A stretch of 64,000 nucleotides of DNA from Microbacterium sp. SLBN-146 (GCF_006715145.1 NZ_VFMR01000001.1:3472001-3536000); one strand, 5' to 3'; shown: positions 39,446 through 49,024, counted from the first letter of the stretch. Notes: generated by a model not told the origin, from the sequence alone. Numbers and translations are program-made.

Positions 39446-39550
39446 TGCCTTCCCGCGATGACTGTTCGCGTCCGAGGCCTAGGAACGGCCCATGATAGCT
39501 TAGAGCCCGCTTGCGCCGGCTGAGGGTCGCGAGCGAAACACGCCGAGGAG

Positions 39551-39556
39551 TACTTT
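39551..39556 (+). promoter_or_regulatory. -10 element for the GtrB-like glycosyltransferase
   Basis: TACTTT ends 5 nt before the ATG at 39562. GAGGAG lies just upstream of it, too far from the ATG for a normal ribosome binding site. Confidence 0.4.
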
Positions 39557-39561
39557 TAGTG

Positions 39562-40494
39562 ATGAGCCCTGCCCCGACGATCGCCGCGATCGTTCCCTGT
39601 CATAACGAGGAAGCGGCTATCGCTCAGGTGATCAGTGATCTGCGGGAGGCTGTTCCCGAGATGGCGATCTACGTCTACGACAACAACAGCACCGATCGCA
39701 CCGCGGAGATCGCCGAGGCTCATGGGGCGCACGTGCGGCGCGAGTCCTCCAAGGGCAAGGGGAATGTCGTGCGACGCGCGTTCGCGGACGTTGACGCCGA
39801 GGTCTACGTGTTGATCGACGGCGACGACACGTACGCGACGGCGGACCTCCCCCGGATGATCGAGGCGCTGCACAGCGGGCCCTACGACCACGTCCTGGGT
39901 GTTCGTCAGCAGACGACCACGAGCGCGTACCGTCCCGGTCACGAACTGGGCAACCGCGGGTTCAACCAGCTGGTGGGCAGCGTCTTCAAGTCGCCTGTCA
40001 GCGACATGCTGAGCGGGTATCGCGTGTTCTCTCGTCGCTTCGTCAAGAGCTTCCCTGCGCTCTCTCGGGAGTTCGAGATCGAGACCGAGCTGACGGTGCA
40101 TGCCATGAGTCTGCGAGTACCGCAGATCGAAGTGCCCGTCGGTTTCAAAGACCGCCCCGAGGGCAGCGAGAGCAAGCTCCGGACGTATCACGACGGATTC
40201 AAGATCCTGTCACTCATCGTTGGCCTGATCCGGCACGAGCGACCCATGATGTTCTACGGCGTCGTGGGCGCCATTCTCGGGCTGCTGGGTGTCATCCTGG
40301 GCCTTCCCGTCGTCTTTGAGTTCTTCGCGACCGGGTTGGTCCCGCGATTCCCCACCGCGATCTTGGCGATGGGTTTCGTGATCCTCGCGTTCCTCGCGTG
40401 GCTGATCGGATTGATCCTCGACGGCGTACTGAAATCGCGACGCGAGTTCAGTCGGCTTCACTACCTGTCGCTGCGCGCGCCGGACTTTCGCTGA
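39562..40494 (+). CDS. Membrane-anchored family 2 glycosyltransferase (GtrB/DPM1-like)
   Basis: A 310-residue protein. The GT-A domain (1-230) has IAAIVPCHNEEAAI, IYVYDNNSTDRT, and the metal site VLIDGDDTY. Two C-terminal membrane helices (about 231-256 and 266-292) follow. This is the layout of GtrB-type enzymes that load a sugar onto undecaprenyl phosphate for extracytoplasmic transfer. It is divergent from gtrA, the expected flippase partner. Its last 47 bp overlap the end of the convergent DUF2142 gene. Confidence 0.9.
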   Translation: MSPAPTIAAIVPCHNEEAAIAQVISDLREAVPEMAIYVYDNNSTDRTAEIAEAHGAHVRRESSKGKGNVVRRAFADVDAEVYVLIDGDDTYATADLPRMIEALHSGPYDHVLGVRQQTTTSAYRPGHELGNRGFNQLVGSVFKSPVSDMLSGYRVFSRRFVKSFPALSREFEIETELTVHAMSLRVPQIEVPVGFKDRPEGSESKLRTYHDGFKILSLIVGLIRHERPMMFYGVVGAILGLLGVILGLPVVFEFFATGLVPRFPTAILAMGFVILAFLAWLIGLILDGVLKSRREFSRLHYLSLRAPDFR

Positions 40495-41986
40495 TCGGCT
40501 GCACAGCGTCGAGCGATCGTGACCAGCGTCGCACCACCCAGATGACCGACGCCCAGCACGCCACCTGAACCCCGACGATCAGCACGACTGGGATCAGTGG
40601 GGCCCAGGGGTTCGGGATCAGTTCCGTCCACGGTCCATTAGCGCCGTTGACGTACCGGTGGATGTTGACGACGACAGCCCACACCTGCAGAATCGCGACC
40701 AGTGCGGCCACCGTTCGCACAAGTCCGGCTGAGGCACGTGTCAGAGCATCCGCACGCGCCGCGATAAAGCCCGCCAGGACGGGGGCGAGCATCGCGATAG
40801 GCAGAATGTACTTCCCCTGCCACACGATCCCCGACTCCCTGAAGCTTGCGACCTGGAGAGCGATCGGTGTGACGATCGATGCGAGGACGACGAGCGTCAG
40901 CACCGAACGTTCGCGCCAGGAACCGAAGGCCATCGCCAGGATTCCCAGAGCGAGAGCGACTCCGCCGATGCCGATGAGCAACAGCATGGGCAGGTGCGTG
41001 TCGCCCCATCCGAAGGTTCCGAGAATCTGCTCGAGGTAGTAGTCGGTGCCCCTCAGCATGGTGGTGACGACGTCACGAGCCGTCAGGGTGGGGTCCGGAT
41101 AGACGACTCCGAGCGCCAAGCTGCCCGAGGCGAGCGTGTAGACGACGCCTACGAGGGACAGACCGACGCACGCCGCGAGTGGTCCCCAGAAACGACGGTC
41201 TTTGATCGTGTCCCACACGGTGACGAAACGCGGTGCGGCCAGCACGACGAAGACGATGATCATCAGAAGATAGGCCGGGCTGAGGCCGCGCGCGAGTACG
41301 AAGAACGCGGTACCGATCACGAGAACCCAACCTCGGTGCCGAATCCGGTCGGGATCGGGATCGAAGACCAGGGCCAGAAGACTCACGGCGACCAGGAGGG
41401 AGCCGAACACCTCCGGTCCCTGCGGTGTCATCGAGCCGCCGATGAAGAACGTCATCGGCGTCATCGCGGCCAATACTCCGAAGAGCGGGAGGAATGGTCG
41501 ACGGAGACCAACGACGACCGTGATGGTGAGGGCGATGAGGAACGCGTTGATGAGCGCGCTCACGAGTCGCATCGATGCGAACGTCCACTCACTCAGCGGG
41601 GCGAGTGTCGGAGTCCCGATGAGCGCGTAATACACCGGGTTGTATCGGGCGACGTGAGATGTCACGTCCGTGATCCGCTCGAGATCGCCGCCGATTTCCG
41701 GTGAGCAGCTCGCGGGCGTGTCGGGCTGGAAGGCGAAGCACGTCTGGTTCCACGCCTGATCGAACAGCGCCGGAAGCTGGAAGTTGCCGCGACCGGCGTT
41801 GAACTCCGATTCGTCCGCCACGAACTGTCCGCGAACGGTCGCGGCGGCCTTCGCAGCGTGGGCGGGCTCGTCGGGAGAGGCCATGTGCGGACTGGCGAAA
41901 GACCAGGCACCCAGGAGCAGGAAGGAGATGGCGAAAGAGAACCAAAATGCCCGCGCAGGGAATCTGGTGGTGCGGCTCGAACTCAC
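40448..41986 (-). CDS. DUF2142 family membrane protein
   Basis: The 512-residue protein has 12 or so membrane helices and the N-terminal SPDEPAHAAKA motif (about 36-46) in the first extracellular loop, diagnostic of DUF2142. This family is related to GT-C glycosyltransferases; the DE pair may be catalytic. It probably uses a lipid-linked sugar made by the GtrB-like protein next door. The GTG start is preceded by a leaderless -10 element. The C-terminus overlaps the convergent glycosyltransferase gene by 47 bp. Confidence 0.85.
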   Translation of the reverse strand: MSSSRTTRFPARAFWFSFAISFLLLGAWSFASPHMASPDEPAHAAKAAATVRGQFVADESEFNAGRGNFQLPALFDQAWNQTCFAFQPDTPASCSPEIGGDLERITDVTSHVARYNPVYYALIGTPTLAPLSEWTFASMRLVSALINAFLIALTITVVVGLRRPFLPLFGVLAAMTPMTFFIGGSMTPQGPEVFGSLLVAVSLLALVFDPDPDRIRHRGWVLVIGTAFFVLARGLSPAYLLMIIVFVVLAAPRFVTVWDTIKDRRFWGPLAACVGLSLVGVVYTLASGSLALGVVYPDPTLTARDVVTTMLRGTDYYLEQILGTFGWGDTHLPMLLLIGIGGVALALGILAMAFGSWRERSVLTLVVLASIVTPIALQVASFRESGIVWQGKYILPIAMLAPVLAGFIAARADALTRASAGLVRTVAALVAILQVWAVVVNIHRYVNGANGPWTELIPNPWAPLIPVVLIVGVQVACWASVIWVVRRWSRSLDAVQPISESPARAATGSEAD

Positions 41987-41992
41987 CCATCT

Positions 41993-41998
41993 ACCCTA
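41993..41998 (-). promoter_or_regulatory. -10 element, leaderless DUF2142 mRNA
   Basis: On the minus strand TAGGGT is followed by 6 nt and the GTG at 41986. Confidence 0.5.
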
Positions 41999-42024
41999 GG
42001 CGACGAGCGAAAGACCACCCGTCG

Positions 42025-43356
42025 TCATTGCCTCAGTTGCGCGCAGCTGAGGGAGATCTCCCGCAATGGTGCGATGGGCAACCTCCTTCGCTCATCGGGG
42101 TGACCGTCGAGACAGCTCGCGCGTTGCGTCTGCACGCTGTAGGACCATGTCGCCTCTACCCAGCCGCGTGTCGAGATCGCGCGGGTCGACGCGACCGACA
42201 TCGTGAGGATGAGGCCGCTGACGGCGAGCCATGCGACGCTTCGCAGTGCGACCGCGGCTCGGGGGACTCGAGCGGCACGCGCATGGACAATGGCAGCCGC
42301 CAGAGGCACGAGCGCTGCAAGGAGCATTCCCGAGCTCACTCCGTACCGGATGTTGACCGCGCGTTCCCAGATCGGCATCGCGTCATCCGCGTAGTGGAAT
42401 CCCGCGCTGCCGTCGATGGTCACTCCGCCTGCATAGATTGCGAACGATGCGGCGGCGAGAGCGATGGCCAGGAGCCGTTGCCTGCCGCTCCCCCACATCA
42501 TCGCGACGACGAAGGCGATCACGAAGAGCAGCAGGATCACCGTGGGGATGATGAGGCCGCTCTGTTCGAGCCGTGCGCGCACCGAGTCCGGCGCGACGAA
42601 GAGCAACGGCATGACGGTGTTCACCAGGTACCCGCCCAGGAGAGAGGGTATGCCGAACCACTCGGAGTTGGAGCCACGCTCGACAGTGATCACCGTGACG
42701 ATCTGCCAGATCGAGCCGATCACGGCGCCAACGGCGATGGGGAGTGTGCGCGGCTGTGACCGTCTCACCACGAAGGGCAGGAGCAACAGGAACAGTACGG
42801 CCTGGACCTCCGTCATGAAGACCGCGAAGGCCACGACCCCCCAGAGCGTCGCCGACCACCATCGTCGGGGTCGGGACAGAAGGAGCCACGGAGCAAGCCA
42901 CATCGCGTAGGAGTGCAGATCGGCGAGATTGCCGATCACCTCTTGCATGGCGAGGGGCAGGACGAACGTGATGAGTCCCAGAGCGATCCGCGCGGGAATC
43001 CAGGGAACTATGTCTCGGCTGAGCCAGTAGACGGCCGCGCCGGCGAGCCCGGTCAGCAGGGCGCATATCGCGAAAACTGCGAGCGGGTATGCCCAGAGAG
43101 GAGTGGATGGGACCGCGACCGCCGCGGCCAATCGCGGCACGAAGTGCTGGTATCCGGCATATCCGCGAAACAGCGTCGACCAGAACCCGTCATCGAGGTG
43201 CTGACGCAAAAAGATCTCGCCATCCTCGGCCCAGACGATGTCAAGGTGCTCGGACGGGACCCGCACGTAGCAGGACACCACGCCGACCACGACGAGGAGC
43301 CCCACGATGGCCGGGTCGAGCCATCGCGGTCTCAGGGATCTCGGGAGATCTGTCAA
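42025..43356 (-). CDS. Polytopic membrane protein, GT-C-like, function unknown
   Basis: A 443-residue protein with 10-12 membrane helices. The first extracellular loop contains DIVWAEDGEIFLRQHL (about 40-55), an acidic motif in the place where GT-C enzymes have their catalytic Asp. It is therefore probably a lipid-sugar-dependent glycosyltransferase, without a clear family. The start is a TTG with GGAG upstream, 31 bp after the ABC ATPase stop, so it is likely the third gene of the second exporter operon. A 22-bp palindrome sits at its 3' end. Confidence 0.7.
   Translation of the reverse strand: MTDLPRSLRPRWLDPAIVGLLVVVGVVSCYVRVPSEHLDIVWAEDGEIFLRQHLDDGFWSTLFRGYAGYQHFVPRLAAAVAVPSTPLWAYPLAVFAICALLTGLAGAAVYWLSRDIVPWIPARIALGLITFVLPLAMQEVIGNLADLHSYAMWLAPWLLLSRPRRWWSATLWGVVAFAVFMTEVQAVLFLLLLPFVVRRSQPRTLPIAVGAVIGSIWQIVTVITVERGSNSEWFGIPSLLGGYLVNTVMPLLFVAPDSVRARLEQSGLIIPTVILLLFVIAFVVAMMWGSGRQRLLAIALAAASFAIYAGGVTIDGSAGFHYADDAMPIWERAVNIRYGVSSGMLLAALVPLAAAIVHARAARVPRAAVALRSVAWLAVSGLILTMSVASTRAISTRGWVEATWSYSVQTQRASCLDGHPDERRRLPIAPLREISLSCAQLRQ
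42031..42052 (-). terminator. Palindrome at the end of the second exporter operon
   Basis: CCTCAGTTGCGCGCAGCTGAGG is a 22-bp near-palindrome overlapping the last codons of the gene ending at 42025, with no U-run. It may be a 3' hairpin or terminator element before the DUF2142 promoter. Confidence 0.35.
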
Positions 43357-43387
43357 CGGCCGGCTCCGGATGGTGCCATGGAGTTCG

Positions 43388-44581
43388 TCACGCTGCCGTG
43401 ATGCTGGCCGCTACCGTACCGAGGTTGCGATGATCGCCCGTGATGGTGAAGCGCGCACCCTGCCAGAGGACATGAGTGTCGATGTCGATGACCTCCGACA
43501 CATTCGCATTCACGAAATACTGACCCGGTCCGAAGTGCGCGCTCTCGACGACGAACTCCATCGAGGAGGCGCCCGCAGGTATGGGAGGGAGCTCCACTCC
43601 GAGGCGATCGGTGTTCGAGGCGAGCACCATCTGACCGATCGGCGTGTCGATGCTGAAGCCGACCGCCCACGTGGACATGGCCTCGCGTGCGTTCACGTGG
43701 ATCTTGAGTCGAAGGAGCTCGCCCACGGGGTACTTCTTGCGCTCACGTCCCGACTCGTCGAGAACCTCGATGCGGGTGACCTCGATGGGCTTCACGGGCT
43801 CCGGCGGAGGCAACTCCCCGACACGACGCCCTTCCAGAACGTCGCGCAGAGCCGAGATCGCATCCATGGTGTCACCATCGAACACGACCTCTCCCTCCTT
43901 CAAAACGATGCCCCGATCGCAGAGTTCCTGTACCTGAGCGGCGGAATGCGAGACGAGGATGATCGTGCGCCCCTCGCGCCGGAATCGCGCAATGCGTTCC
44001 ATACATTTGCGCTGGAAAGCCTCATCACCTACGGCGAGGACCTCGTCGACCAACAGCACATCGGGATCCGTATGCACGGCCACGGCGAACGCGAGACGCA
44101 CGAACATGCCTGACGAGTAGAACTTGACCTGCGTGTCAATGAAGTCGCCGATGCCGCTGAACTCCACGATGGACGCGAACTGATCCTCTGTCTCGGTGCG
44201 TGTCATGCCCAGGATCGACGCGTTGAGGAAGACGTTCTCGCGTCCGCTGAGATCGGGGTGGAAGCCCGCTCCGAGTTCGAGAAGTGCCGCCATCCGTCCA
44301 CGCGTATGTACCTTGCCATCCGACGGCGACAGGATGCCACCGATCAGCTTGAGGAGTGTGCTCTTGCCGGATCCGTTCGGACCGAGCAGGCCAACCGTTG
44401 TCCCGGCCTTGATCTCAAAGGAGACACCGTCGACCGCGGTGTAGGACTGGCGATGAGTTCGACCTCTGCGACCCAAATGCACGACGCGCTCTTTGAGGGT
44501 GTTGTCCTTCCGAACGACGAAGTGCTTCGTGACGTCCTCGATACGGACGACGACGGGACCGATCTGCTTGGGGCGAGCCAT
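43388..44581 (-). CDS. wzt: Polysaccharide ABC exporter ATPase with C-terminal glycan-binding domain (Wzt, long form)
   Basis: A 397-residue protein. The ABC domain (1-245) has Walker A GPNGSGKST (67-75), signature YSSGMFVRLAFA and Walker B VLLVDEVLAVGD. After a linker comes a beta-sandwich Wzt_C domain (about 265-397), which in E. coli Wzt recognises the terminal modification of the glycan before export. The ATG at 44581 overlaps the permease stop (TGATG). This is a different class from the short ATPase at 34295. Confidence 0.93.
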   Translation of the reverse strand: MARPKQIGPVVVRIEDVTKHFVVRKDNTLKERVVHLGRRGRTHRQSYTAVDGVSFEIKAGTTVGLLGPNGSGKSTLLKLIGGILSPSDGKVHTRGRMAALLELGAGFHPDLSGRENVFLNASILGMTRTETEDQFASIVEFSGIGDFIDTQVKFYSSGMFVRLAFAVAVHTDPDVLLVDEVLAVGDEAFQRKCMERIARFRREGRTIILVSHSAAQVQELCDRGIVLKEGEVVFDGDTMDAISALRDVLEGRRVGELPPPEPVKPIEVTRIEVLDESGRERKKYPVGELLRLKIHVNAREAMSTWAVGFSIDTPIGQMVLASNTDRLGVELPPIPAGASSMEFVVESAHFGPGQYFVNANVSEVIDIDTHVLWQGARFTITGDHRNLGTVAASITAA

Positions 44582-45501
44582 CACATCTCCTGCGCGAAGT
44601 TACCCTGCAGCCGGGTGAACACCCGGTGCGAGATGAACAGAAGAACAAGGCCTACCGCACCTGCGATACCGATGCGCAGCATAAGGTCCTCGGGATAGTC
44701 GGCCGCCGTCCCTGCCCCCCAGAAGGCCTTTCGAAATGCGAGGACACCGAGCGTGATCGGGTTGTTGGTGTAGATCTCCAGGGCCCATGACGGGAGTCCG
44801 AGGGTTCGGAACGCGTCACTCACCATCGTCCATGCATAGACGATCGGAGAACCCCACATTGCCAGCATGATCACGACGTCGGTGACGTACTGAACATCGC
44901 GCAGATAGACGTTGAGCGCCGAGAGCAGTATCCCGAAGGCCAGCCCGTAGATGAGCAGCAGCAGCACAGCAGGGAAGAACCACAGCATTGCGACTGGCTG
45001 AGGCAGTGCCTGGAAGATGATCGCGCCCCCGAGCAGGACGAGGCACTGCACCAGGAACATGAAGCCGGCCGCGCCGACACTCGCGAGTGGAAAGATCTCG
45101 CGAGGAAGGTAGATCTTCTTCACGAGGCCCGCGTTCGCGAGGATCGACGTCGTGGAGCCCTGCACCGCCTCAGCGAAGAAGGCGTAGATAGTCAGCCCTG
45201 CGAAGAGGAAGATCGCGAACTGCGGAATACCCTCGGCCGCACGCAGGAACTGCCCGAGGACGAGGTAGTACATGAGAAATTGAACAATGGGGCGGATGAG
45301 CGTCCAGACGAATCCCAGGACGCTGTCGCGATAGCGCGCCTGAAGATCGCGCCGCACGAGAAGCCCCAGCAGATCACGACGTTCCCAGATCTCGCGGAAC
45401 TTTCCGCCGCGGACGGGGAGTTCGAGTCCTCGCGCGTCCGTTGTCGTGAAGGGGGTCTCGGCGAGCCGGGCGAACCGATCAGTCGTGTCCAAGTGCTCCA
45501 C
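44581..45501 (-). CDS. wzm: Polysaccharide ABC exporter permease (Wzm)
   Basis: The 306-residue ABC-2 permease has a cytoplasmic N-terminal segment of about 50 residues, RRDLQARYRDSVLGFVWTL (about 50-68), six membrane helices and MLAMWGSPIVYAW (about 215-227). It pairs with the long Wzt downstream through a TGATG overlap. The start is GTG. A TATAGT-like -10 lies further upstream (about 20 bp), so this one is probably not leaderless. Confidence 0.93.
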   Translation of the reverse strand: MEHLDTTDRFARLAETPFTTTDARGLELPVRGGKFREIWERRDLLGLLVRRDLQARYRDSVLGFVWTLIRPIVQFLMYYLVLGQFLRAAEGIPQFAIFLFAGLTIYAFFAEAVQGSTTSILANAGLVKKIYLPREIFPLASVGAAGFMFLVQCLVLLGGAIIFQALPQPVAMLWFFPAVLLLLIYGLAFGILLSALNVYLRDVQYVTDVVIMLAMWGSPIVYAWTMVSDAFRTLGLPSWALEIYTNNPITLGVLAFRKAFWGAGTAADYPEDLMLRIGIAGAVGLVLLFISHRVFTRLQGNFAQEM

Positions 45502-45652
45502 CTACGTATGCCAACTGCAACACTATACCGAGGACTCGGCTGGCAATTCGTCGCACGCCACCGTCCGGATATCCTCGACATAGCCCACCTCGAGGCGGGC
45601 GGTCGGTCGGAGGAGCCGCGGCCCCGCGCCTCGCACGAAAGGATGATCCGCC

Positions 45653-46504
45653 ATGTCACGAGTCGTCGTCACGGGAGCTGCGGGCTACCTCGGTCCCCAC
45701 GTCGTCACGGCGCTCGCCGACCGGGGTCACGAGGTCGTCGCGGCAGTCCGTCCGGGCCGTGGATCCGAACTCGATCCTCGGGCGACCGTCGTCGAAGCAG
45801 ACATCCTCGCCCCCGATTTCGACCCGGCAGTGTGGGGTCCGACACCGCACGCCGTCGTGCACCTCGCGTGGAAGGACGGCTTTCGTCACAACTCCGCGGC
45901 GCATATGTCTCAGCTGTCCGCGCACTTCGATCTCCTGACCCGACTGGCCGATCGCGGCGTCAGACGGATCGTCGCACTCGGAACAATGCATGAGGTCGGC
46001 TATTGGGAGGGCGCGATCCAGGGAGACACCCCGACAGCCCCCCTCTCGCAGTACGGCATCGCGAAAGACGCACTCCGCCGCTCCCTCGCCCTTGCGCTCC
46101 CCGCCGAAACGTCCCTCGCTTGGGCGCGCGCGTACTACATCTACGGCGACGACCGCCGAAGTCAATCGATCTTCCGCAAGCTCCTCGACGCGGCCGATGA
46201 GGGGCGGAGCGAGTTTCCCTTCACGACCGGCAAGAGCCTCTACGACTTCATCCGCGTCGAAGAGCTCGGCCGCCAGCTCGCCGCCCTCACGGACGCGGCA
46301 GACGTCTCCGGAACCATGAACTGTTGCACGGGCGAGCCCGTTTCACTCGCAGACCAGGTCGAGAAGTTCATCGCCGACAACGACCTCGGTCTTCACCTGA
46401 AGTACGGCGCTTTCCCCGACCGCCCCTACGACTCCCCCGGCGTCTGGGGCGACGCGACCGTGATCCGTGAGGTCATGGCGCGCGACTCCGCCGCGTCCGC
46501 CTGA
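45653..46504 (+). CDS. NAD-dependent epimerase/dehydratase (extended SDR)
   Basis: The 283-residue Rossmann-fold enzyme has VTGAAGYLGPHV (Gly-rich NAD motif, about 5-16), the catalytic YGIAK (Tyr/Lys pair), and DFIRVEELGRQ near residue 200, which resembles sugar-nucleotide epimerases. The ATG at 45653 follows AAGGA. It is shorter than GalE-type enzymes and lacks RmlD-specific features that I can see; a sugar-nucleotide reductase or epimerase role is likely. It is divergent from the second exporter operon. Confidence 0.8.
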   Translation: MSRVVVTGAAGYLGPHVVTALADRGHEVVAAVRPGRGSELDPRATVVEADILAPDFDPAVWGPTPHAVVHLAWKDGFRHNSAAHMSQLSAHFDLLTRLADRGVRRIVALGTMHEVGYWEGAIQGDTPTAPLSQYGIAKDALRRSLALALPAETSLAWARAYYIYGDDRRSQSIFRKLLDAADEGRSEFPFTTGKSLYDFIRVEELGRQLAALTDAADVSGTMNCCTGEPVSLADQVEKFIADNDLGLHLKYGAFPDRPYDSPGVWGDATVIREVMARDSAASA

Positions 46505-46523
46505 CGACGCGCGGGCGAGCGCG

Positions 46524-47729
46524 TCAGTATCCCGTCGTGATTCCGGGGGCGGGCGCGTTGACGAGATGACGCTCCGCGAGCTGGACGATCACGACGTCCG
46601 GCTGGTGCTGGTCCACCAGCGCGCGGTAGTTCGGCGGGTTGGACCAGTCGTCGTACCGGTGCTGAATCTGCTGCGTCTCGAGGAACGACTGACCCCAGAA
46701 CGGAGTGAGCGCGTTCCCCATGGAATCGCGAAGGATGAGAGCCTTCCGATCGCTCCGTGCATTCTCGGTGCGCGTCGATGCCGGCAGCATGCCGAGATCG
46801 ACCTGCGTCACGCCGTCGGTCATCGTCACTGTCCCATCGGCAGCCGTGACCTGCACGTCCGCGAACGGTTCGGCGTAGACGGGAACGGTCCACGCGGGCT
46901 CCGCGTCCGGGATGCCGGACGCGGCGTACTCGTTGAAGACACGCGTGCTCTCGACGCCGTCGACCTCGGGAACCCACAGCGGCGCGTCGGCCGGCTCAGA
47001 GGCCGCGTGGCATGCCGCGTACGTCTGCCACGCCACATAGCCACCCCAATCGGTCCAGTGGCTGTTGACGGGAGTGTAGACGGCGTCGGATTCTGCGGCA
47101 GCACGAAGGTCGGCGCGGAAGTCCACGATGGGCAGATCCGCGGACGCGGCGAGGAACTGGTCGAGCGGCGTCGAACCCACGATGCCGTCGGTCCACTCCG
47201 GGAGTTGCTCGGGGTACACGCTGGTCGCTGACGGGCTGATCTGGATCGACAGCTCGATGCCCTGCTCCCGGAGGGCCGAGTCGAGCGTCACGAAGTACGT
47301 GTGCCAGGCCTCGACCTCGGCGACCGTCAGGTAGCGGCGGCCCACGGCCTGCGAGAAATTCTCCTCGACCTGGTCGTTGTAGAACGCCCACCCATCACGA
47401 CCGGTCACGACGGGCCCGGCGAGGGCGTCGGCGTTCGCGGCCCATACCTCCGCCGCGGATCCGTCCGCCTCGATCCAAGGCTGCCCATCCGGTGGAGCGA
47501 TCGACGCGCGGCACGCGGCGGCGGCCGCCCCGTCGACGCGGGACGCAGATTCCACGGCGGCGGGCGCCGATGCGGCCGTATCGAGACGATACTGCGTGAC
47601 CCACCCGATGACGGCAGCGGCGACGGACAGGATTGCGAGGACGACGAGCGGGATGTCTCGGTAGCGGCGCCACCAGCGCGGGCTGGGGATCTGCGCACCG
47701 TGGACGATGTCGGGGCCCGTGGCGGTCAT
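46524..47729 (-). CDS. AlgX/AlgJ-like SGNH acyl-transfer protein
   Basis: The 401-residue protein has one N-terminal membrane anchor (about 28-47) and an extracellular domain with SGNH-type features. YTPVNSHWTDWGGY (His and Trp-Thr-Asp block, about 217-230) and ALILRDSMGNALTP (catalytic Asp-Ser, about 332-345) match AlgJ/AlgX polysaccharide O-acetyltransferases. It would transfer acyl groups to the exported glycan, supplied by the acyltransferase-3 protein whose gene overlaps it by 4 bp. Confidence 0.82.
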   Translation of the reverse strand: MTATGPDIVHGAQIPSPRWWRRYRDIPLVVLAILSVAAAVIGWVTQYRLDTAASAPAAVESASRVDGAAAAACRASIAPPDGQPWIEADGSAAEVWAANADALAGPVVTGRDGWAFYNDQVEENFSQAVGRRYLTVAEVEAWHTYFVTLDSALREQGIELSIQISPSATSVYPEQLPEWTDGIVGSTPLDQFLAASADLPIVDFRADLRAAAESDAVYTPVNSHWTDWGGYVAWQTYAACHAASEPADAPLWVPEVDGVESTRVFNEYAASGIPDAEPAWTVPVYAEPFADVQVTAADGTVTMTDGVTQVDLGMLPASTRTENARSDRKALILRDSMGNALTPFWGQSFLETQQIQHRYDDWSNPPNYRALVDQHQPDVVIVQLAERHLVNAPAPGITTGY

Positions 47730-49024
47730 GCGCCACCGTCCCGCGGACGGGTGATCGCAAGATCCGGCCCACCCACTGCCGGGGGCGTCGTCGTCACGCC
47801 GTCCGCGAGAAGCGGCATCGCAGCGACAGCGCCGGCGTCAGCAGAGCGCGCGGCCTTGGCCGACGCGCGTGCCGGGTCCAACCAGTCCAGCGCCGCGTGT
47901 CTCGGTTTCTGCGTGCGGGCGAGCAGCGACTGCAGCCACTTCGGCGTCCAGTCCTTGAGCTGCAGCGCAGGTCGCTCGATGAGATGCCAGCTCAGGTAAG
48001 CGTAGATGTGGCATCCCGCGACGATGACGAGGTGATAGACCAACCATCCCGCGTTCTGCAGCCCGAAGTATGCCCCGAACTGCATCAGAGGCCAGGCGAT
48101 GATGTAGATGCCGTACGAGAAGTCCCCGTGCTTGTCCCAGTTCTTGAGGAACTGGACCTTGATGGCGAACCAGATGAGCAGGTAGCAGAAGGCGTACTGG
48201 CCGACGACAAGCCAGCCGCCCTTTGCGTAGGTCCATCCCGCGATGAGGACGCACGCGATCGCGAGTCTGTTGTCGATGGGGATCTTCTCGCCGAAGAGAG
48301 CGAACAGGATGCCGAAGGCGAACGGCGCGTAGAGGAGCAAGACGCGATAGTCGCCGAACGCAGGAGTGAGGGACGCGATGTTGCCCATGCCCAGCCACTG
48401 CATCATCGCGAGCAGAATGATCCCGGTCGCGATGATTCCGCCGATGAGTCGGTTGGAGAGGGCCCCGATGATCCCGAGGATCGCCACGAGGATGTAGCAG
48501 CCGAACTCGAACGCGAGAGTCCACGCAGACCCGTTCCACTCGAACCCGCCGTGGATCGTGTAGAAGGGAAGGCTCGTCCCCATCTCCGCGATGTTGTGCT
48601 GCATGAGGGGAAGCCACATGTTGTTTGAGAAGTAGGTCAGCGGCGATTCGATCGCGGCGTTCCAGAACCCGTCCATCGTCCCGTTCTCGCGCATCCACGC
48701 GATCGGCGCGAGAACGTAGGCTGTGACGATCAGGACGAGGAACCATGCCGGGAAGATGCGCATGATCCGACGCCAGAAATAGCGGGGGGTCGATGATCGA
48801 CCCATCTTGCTCTTCGTGATCAGGAAGCCGGAGAGGAAGAAGAACCCCGCGACCGCCACCCCGCCGAGCGACTGCTCCGTGCTCCACTGCGTCCCGAGGT
48901 CGTGACCTCCGTAGAAGCCGGCGAGCGGGCCTGCGTGGGAGAAGATGACCATGAAGGCCATGAGCCAGCGCAGGAAGCCGATGCTGTTACTCCGCGGGTC
49001 GAAGCTCGCCTTCAGTGAGGTCAC
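47726..49024 (-). CDS. Acyltransferase family 3 membrane protein (OafA/NolL-like)
   Basis: A 432-residue protein with about ten membrane helices. The conserved His of the family lies in FMVIFSHAGPL (about 27-37), and a second motif SGFLITKSKMGRSSTPRYFWRR (shown here in parts) appears near residue 65. Such proteins move acetyl groups from cytoplasmic acetyl-CoA across the membrane. I chose the GTG at 49024 because GAGGAGG lies 6 nt upstream; a TTG at 49030 would abut it. It overlaps the rgpF end by 38 bp and the AlgX-like gene by 4 bp. Confidence 0.88.
   Translation of the reverse strand: MTSLKASFDPRSNSIGFLRWLMAFMVIFSHAGPLAGFYGGHDLGTQWSTEQSLGGVAVAGFFFLSGFLITKSKMGRSSTPRYFWRRIMRIFPAWFLVLIVTAYVLAPIAWMRENGTMDGFWNAAIESPLTYFSNNMWLPLMQHNIAEMGTSLPFYTIHGGFEWNGSAWTLAFEFGCYILVAILGIIGALSNRLIGGIIATGIILLAMMQWLGMGNIASLTPAFGDYRVLLLYAPFAFGILFALFGEKIPIDNRLAIACVLIAGWTYAKGGWLVVGQYAFCYLLIWFAIKVQFLKNWDKHGDFSYGIYIIAWPLMQFGAYFGLQNAGWLVYHLVIVAGCHIYAYLSWHLIERPALQLKDWTPKWLQSLLARTQKPRHAALDWLDPARASAKAARSADAGAVAAMPLLADGVTTTPPAVGGPDLAITRPRDGGA

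Noticed and set aside
45280..45993. Plus-strand frame spanning the exporter/epimerase divergent region
   Set aside because: It is antisense to the permease and out of frame with the epimerase; it has no motif.
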